64,000 nucleotides of DNA. Origin: JBAYNW01 sp041678605. Its GTDB lineage: Bacteria; Cyanobacteriota; Vampirovibrionia; Gastranaerophilales; Gastranaerophilaceae. Location of the stretch: NCBI GenBank assembly GCA_041678605.1, contig JBAYNW010000005.1, forward strand, positions 1 to 64,000. Direction: 5' to 3'. Both the position numbers and the translations under genes were made by a program. Every line of letters starts with the position of its first letter. Position 1 is the stretch's first letter. The notes below the pieces were generated by a model. That model saw nothing but the letters and a program-made list of their open reading frames with translations, searched no databases and was not told where the DNA came from. This document shows positions 61,633-64,000 of the stretch, in pieces.

Positions 61633-62778
61633 CTACTCTAAAACCGTTATGTTATCGCGGGTTATGATTGCGTCGTAGTTTTTGTATCCGAGGATTTTTG
61701 AAATTTCCTCTGACTGGGTCCCTATGATTTTTTTGCAGTCGTCTGAGTTGTAATTTACTATTCCACGTGCGATTTCCCGCTCGTTTTCGTCCAAAATGGA
61801 GACAACTTCACCCTTCTTGAATTCGTTTATCACCCCGACAAGCCCAACCGGCAGAAGGCTGGAATCTTTTTCAATTATCGCCTTTTTGGCACCATAATTA
61901 ACTATGATTTTGCCTAAAATATTTGTAGCATACCCAATCCAGCGTTGTTTACCGGAAAGCATTTCTTCGTGCGGGAGAAATATTGTTCCTATTTCTTTCT
62001 CGGAAAAAATTTGGCTAATAACCGAAGGAATTTTACCGTTTGCAATCAAAACAGTTCCGCCTGATCGGGTAACAAGCCTTGCGGCTTCAAGTTTGGTTTT
62101 CATGCCTCCACGCCCGCCAGCAGAAGCGTCTTCGCCATAGTCCAAAATTTCTTTGGTAACTTGCTCAACAATAGAAATTATCTTTGCATCAGGGTTTGTC
62201 TTCGGATTTGAGTCAAAAAGTCCGTCAATATCGGACAGTATTACCAATAAATCCGCATCCAATTCACTTGCAACCAGTGCTGAAAGCTTGTCGTTATCAG
62301 AAAAACAAACCTGCATATCAGTGTACAATTCGTCAAGCTCAATCGTCGATACAGTGTCATTTTGGTTAATTATAGGAATAACATTGAGTTCCAGAAGCTT
62401 GTTCAGAGTTGTTCGTAAACTCAAATATTTTTTACGCTGAGAAAAATCGTCTTCGGTCAAAAGAATTTGTGCTACAACCAAATTATACTGGTCGAATGCA
62501 CTTTCGTAAATTGACATCAGCTTGCTCTGGCCGATTGCGGCACAAGCTTGCTTCATTGCGACCGCATCGGTACTTTCAAACCCGAGTTTCTTTTTTCCGA
62601 GGCCCACGGCACCGGAAGTAACCAAAATAATTTCCTTACCGCTTTTTTTGAGCTTGGAAACATCTTCAATAAACGAATAAATACGTGGAAGTGATACTTC
62701 ACCCTCATCATTCGTTAAAATATTCGTACCGAATTTTATAACAATTCTATTAGCTTGTTTAATTTTTTTTCTGTTCAT
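61633..62778 (-). CDS. proB: Glutamate 5-kinase with PUA domain
   Basis: 381 residues from the ATG at 62778. The amino-acid-kinase domain (IVIKFGTNIL, VTSGAVGLGKKKLG, NQNDTVS, DIDGLF, GRGGMKTKLEAA) is followed by a C-terminal PUA domain (about 280-375). First step of proline synthesis and the usual point of feedback by proline. First in proB-rhuM-proA. Confidence 0.95.
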   Translation of the reverse strand: MNRKKIKQANRIVIKFGTNILTNDEGEVSLPRIYSFIEDVSKLKKSGKEIILVTSGAVGLGKKKLGFESTDAVAMKQACAAIGQSKLMSIYESAFDQYNLVVAQILLTEDDFSQRKKYLSLRTTLNKLLELNVIPIINQNDTVSTIELDELYTDMQVCFSDNDKLSALVASELDADLLVILSDIDGLFDSNPKTNPDAKIISIVEQVTKEILDYGEDASAGGRGGMKTKLEAARLVTRSGGTVLIANGKIPSVISQIFSEKEIGTIFLPHEEMLSGKQRWIGYATNILGKIIVNYGAKKAIIEKDSSLLPVGLVGVINEFKKGEVVSILDENEREIARGIVNYNSDDCKKIIGTQSEEISKILGYKNYDAIITRDNITVLE

Positions 62779-62785
62779 AAACGAG

Positions 62786-62814
62786 ATTATACACAAAAAT
62801 CAGCCGATTGGCAA
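62786..62814 (-). promoter_or_regulatory. Promoter of the proB operon (leaderless)
   Basis: On the minus strand TTGCCA (62814-62809), exactly 17 bp, TATAAT (62791-62786), then 7 nt to the ATG at 62778. It starts 3 bp after the upstream gene's stop. Confidence 0.75.
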
Positions 62815-62817
62815 CCC

Positions 62818-63609
62818 TTAAGCCTTATTTGCCTGCAATCTTTCGGGTCTTTCCTTGGCGACCCCCGTCGATATTCCGGCAACCATCAGTGCAGCGGGGA
62901 TAATTCTCGATACTACCTGACTGCTTTCTGACGCAACCAATGACAATGCCAGACACGCATCATCAATGTGCGGGGACATATCAGATATTTTAAGCTTACG
63001 GTTATCATTAACCTTAAATACTTTTTCATTTATTACATTGCCGATTTTGTTTCCCGCAAAAATCGCCGCAATTAAAAGGCCTGCGGAAACTACTATTTTA
63101 GGTATTTTTCCCGCTTTTTCGCCTAAGTTAAGGGCTTTAATGACTTTTTGCTCAAAATGGGCTTCAAACAAGTGGCATCCTGCGGATACGCATAACAAAG
63201 GAGTTCCGATATTGCCAATAAGCTGAATAATCGATTCACGGTATTTTGCTTTCATATTTTCTTTTTTATCAAAAATCGCTCCGCCGATAAGTCCACCTCC
63301 GACTGAGCCTACAGCAAGTCTGCCGACAAGTTTTTCCACTTCAAATTTTTTGGGGTCATATGTTATTTTGGTTAATCCCTTTAAGAAATCTTTTAAATTA
63401 TTTGCTTTTATTCCTTTACTCTTAAAAGTAACCGCCATAGCCGCGGCAACGCCTGCTAATGTAGTAAAAAATACCCCGATTTTAACCTTATTGGATACAT
63501 TTTTTCGTTCGACATAATGCCGGAAAGGAGGCTGGACATTATCATTTGACTTTTTTTTAAGCACAATGTTTTGGTTATTATTCGGAACGTTGGTAACTTT
63601 TACAGACAT
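62818..63609 (-). CDS. Lineage-type hypothetical membrane protein
   Basis: 263 residues. A disordered Asn/Lys-rich start, then several Gly/Ala-rich hydrophobic segments (VFFTTLAGVAAAMAV; LAVGSVGGGLIGGAIF; VSAGLLIAAIFAGNKIG; a C-terminal span ending ALMVAGISTG). The pattern resembles orphan multi-span proteins of Melainabacteria. No domain recognised. Confidence 0.6.
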   Translation of the reverse strand: MSVKVTNVPNNNQNIVLKKKSNDNVQPPFRHYVERKNVSNKVKIGVFFTTLAGVAAAMAVTFKSKGIKANNLKDFLKGLTKITYDPKKFEVEKLVGRLAVGSVGGGLIGGAIFDKKENMKAKYRESIIQLIGNIGTPLLCVSAGCHLFEAHFEQKVIKALNLGEKAGKIPKIVVSAGLLIAAIFAGNKIGNVINEKVFKVNDNRKLKISDMSPHIDDACLALSLVASESSQVVSRIIPAALMVAGISTGVAKERPERLQANKA

Positions 63610-63715
63610 GACTATTTTTACCTTCTAACATATTTTTACAATAGTATTAAAAACATCAAGAAAAATAATTGCCCTTTTTGCGGTATTTTGGTAAAAAAAG
63701 TAACAGTTTTTAACA

Positions 63716-64000
63716 CTATTGTCTGTAAAACTTGGTAATTTCTTCAAAATAACGTTCCAACGCTTTATATCCATCATAAATTTCATCTGAAAGTATAGAA
63801 TATTTGCTTGCAATAATAAATTTCAATTCTTTTGCCCTGATTTGGATTATCTCATCAGCGTCTTGGGACAATACTCCATTTGCAGAAAAGGCCCATTTTT
63901 TCAAATAAGACAACTCTTCATTAACTTGTTTGATGGTGGAAAATTCAAGCGGATTAAAATCATATTTTTTTAAAATCCCGAGTTCTCTGTGGGTTATACG
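63716..64000 (-). CDS. C-terminal part of an unidentified protein (5' end outside window)
   Basis: The frame is open from 64000 down to the stop at 63716 (95 codons). It begins RITHRELGILKKYDF and continues through SYLKKWAFSANGVLS to EEITKFYRQ. Largely helical and charged. An internal TTG at 63913 is probably not the start because the frame continues upstream without a stop. No family recognised. Confidence 0.5.
   Translation of the reverse strand, partial: RITHRELGILKKYDFNPLEFSTIKQVNEELSYLKKWAFSANGVLSQDADEIIQIRAKELKFIIASKYSILSDEIYDGYKALERYFEEITKFYRQ

Overview
The window is AT-rich, densely coded bacterial chromosome. It most resembles the non-photosynthetic cyanobacterial lineage (Melainabacteria/Vampirovibrionia), although this is inference because there is no rRNA to test it. 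Three things point that way. The complex I operon has exactly the 11 subunits A-B-C-D-H-I-J-K-L-M-N and lacks NuoE/F/G, as in cyanobacterial NDH-1. Several orphan proteins (for example at 16707-17180, 62818-63609 and 51023-51352) look like lineage-restricted proteins of that group. HisC is fused to a HAD phosphatase and overlaps HisB. A signal-peptide protein at 58603 resembles an outer-membrane barrel, which fits a diderm envelope.

Layout. 0.3-4.2 kb: a signalling operon (PilZ, histidine kinase, HD-GYP response regulator) coupled to a short PLP decarboxylase-like gene. 4.2-8.5 kb (minus): accD-accA-recJ. 8.5-14.5 kb: a matrixin-type metalloprotease, ebfC-recR, an oligopeptide ABC ATPase, engB, a Spy-like periplasmic protein, mini-RNase III and tRNA-Ala(TGC) with rearranged tRNA fragments beside it. 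14.6-17.2 kb is an accessory, repeat-rich stretch with a DUF2971 gene, a gene remnant and orphan genes. 17.3-26.6 kb: a NodB-type deacetylase, hisB with the hisC-HAD fusion, a cell-wall amidase, a family-4 uracil-DNA glycosylase, a glucan phosphorylase homologue lacking the PLP lysine, and a family-9 glycosyltransferase. 26.6-27.5 kb: a broken DUF3800 gene flanked by two copies of a structured RNA-like element. 27.5-36.4 kb: comM/yifB, murT, an NfnA-like reductase subunit, a 57-residue Cys protein, etfBA, purA and hemW. 36.4-41 kb: an M20 peptidase, a GHL10-type glycosidase and a TPR gene whose 3' end has been split by a toxin-antitoxin cassette between 47-bp direct repeats. 41-51 kb: the nuo operon. 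51-64 kb: ispG, a phosphodiesterase, a GIY-YIG gene between inverted repeats, an MnmC2-like methyltransferase with a coupled flavoprotein, a class II photolyase, a barrel protein, proB-rhuM-proA and orphan membrane proteins.

How the genes work together. The core is housekeeping: fatty-acid initiation (AccAD), DNA repair (RecJ, RecR, UDG, photolyase), amino-acid synthesis (His, Pro), peptidoglycan chemistry (MurT, AmiC-like amidase) and electron transfer (ferredoxin-type complex I, NfnA-like subunit, EtfAB). Accessory modules are inserted between these genes.

Four sequence-level signals stand out. (1) The DUF3800 locus has two homologous, apparently covarying multi-hairpin elements. (2) A 0.8-kb toxin-antitoxin cassette sits in the 3' end of a TPR gene and regenerates that gene's last codons. 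(3) Seven perfect inverted repeats with 13-19 bp arms lie inside coding sequences, far more than chance would give. (4) Many genes have a -10 box exactly 6-7 nt before the start codon, which implies leaderless mRNAs. All start sites, RNA structures and functions were read by eye and have not been tested by search or folding software.
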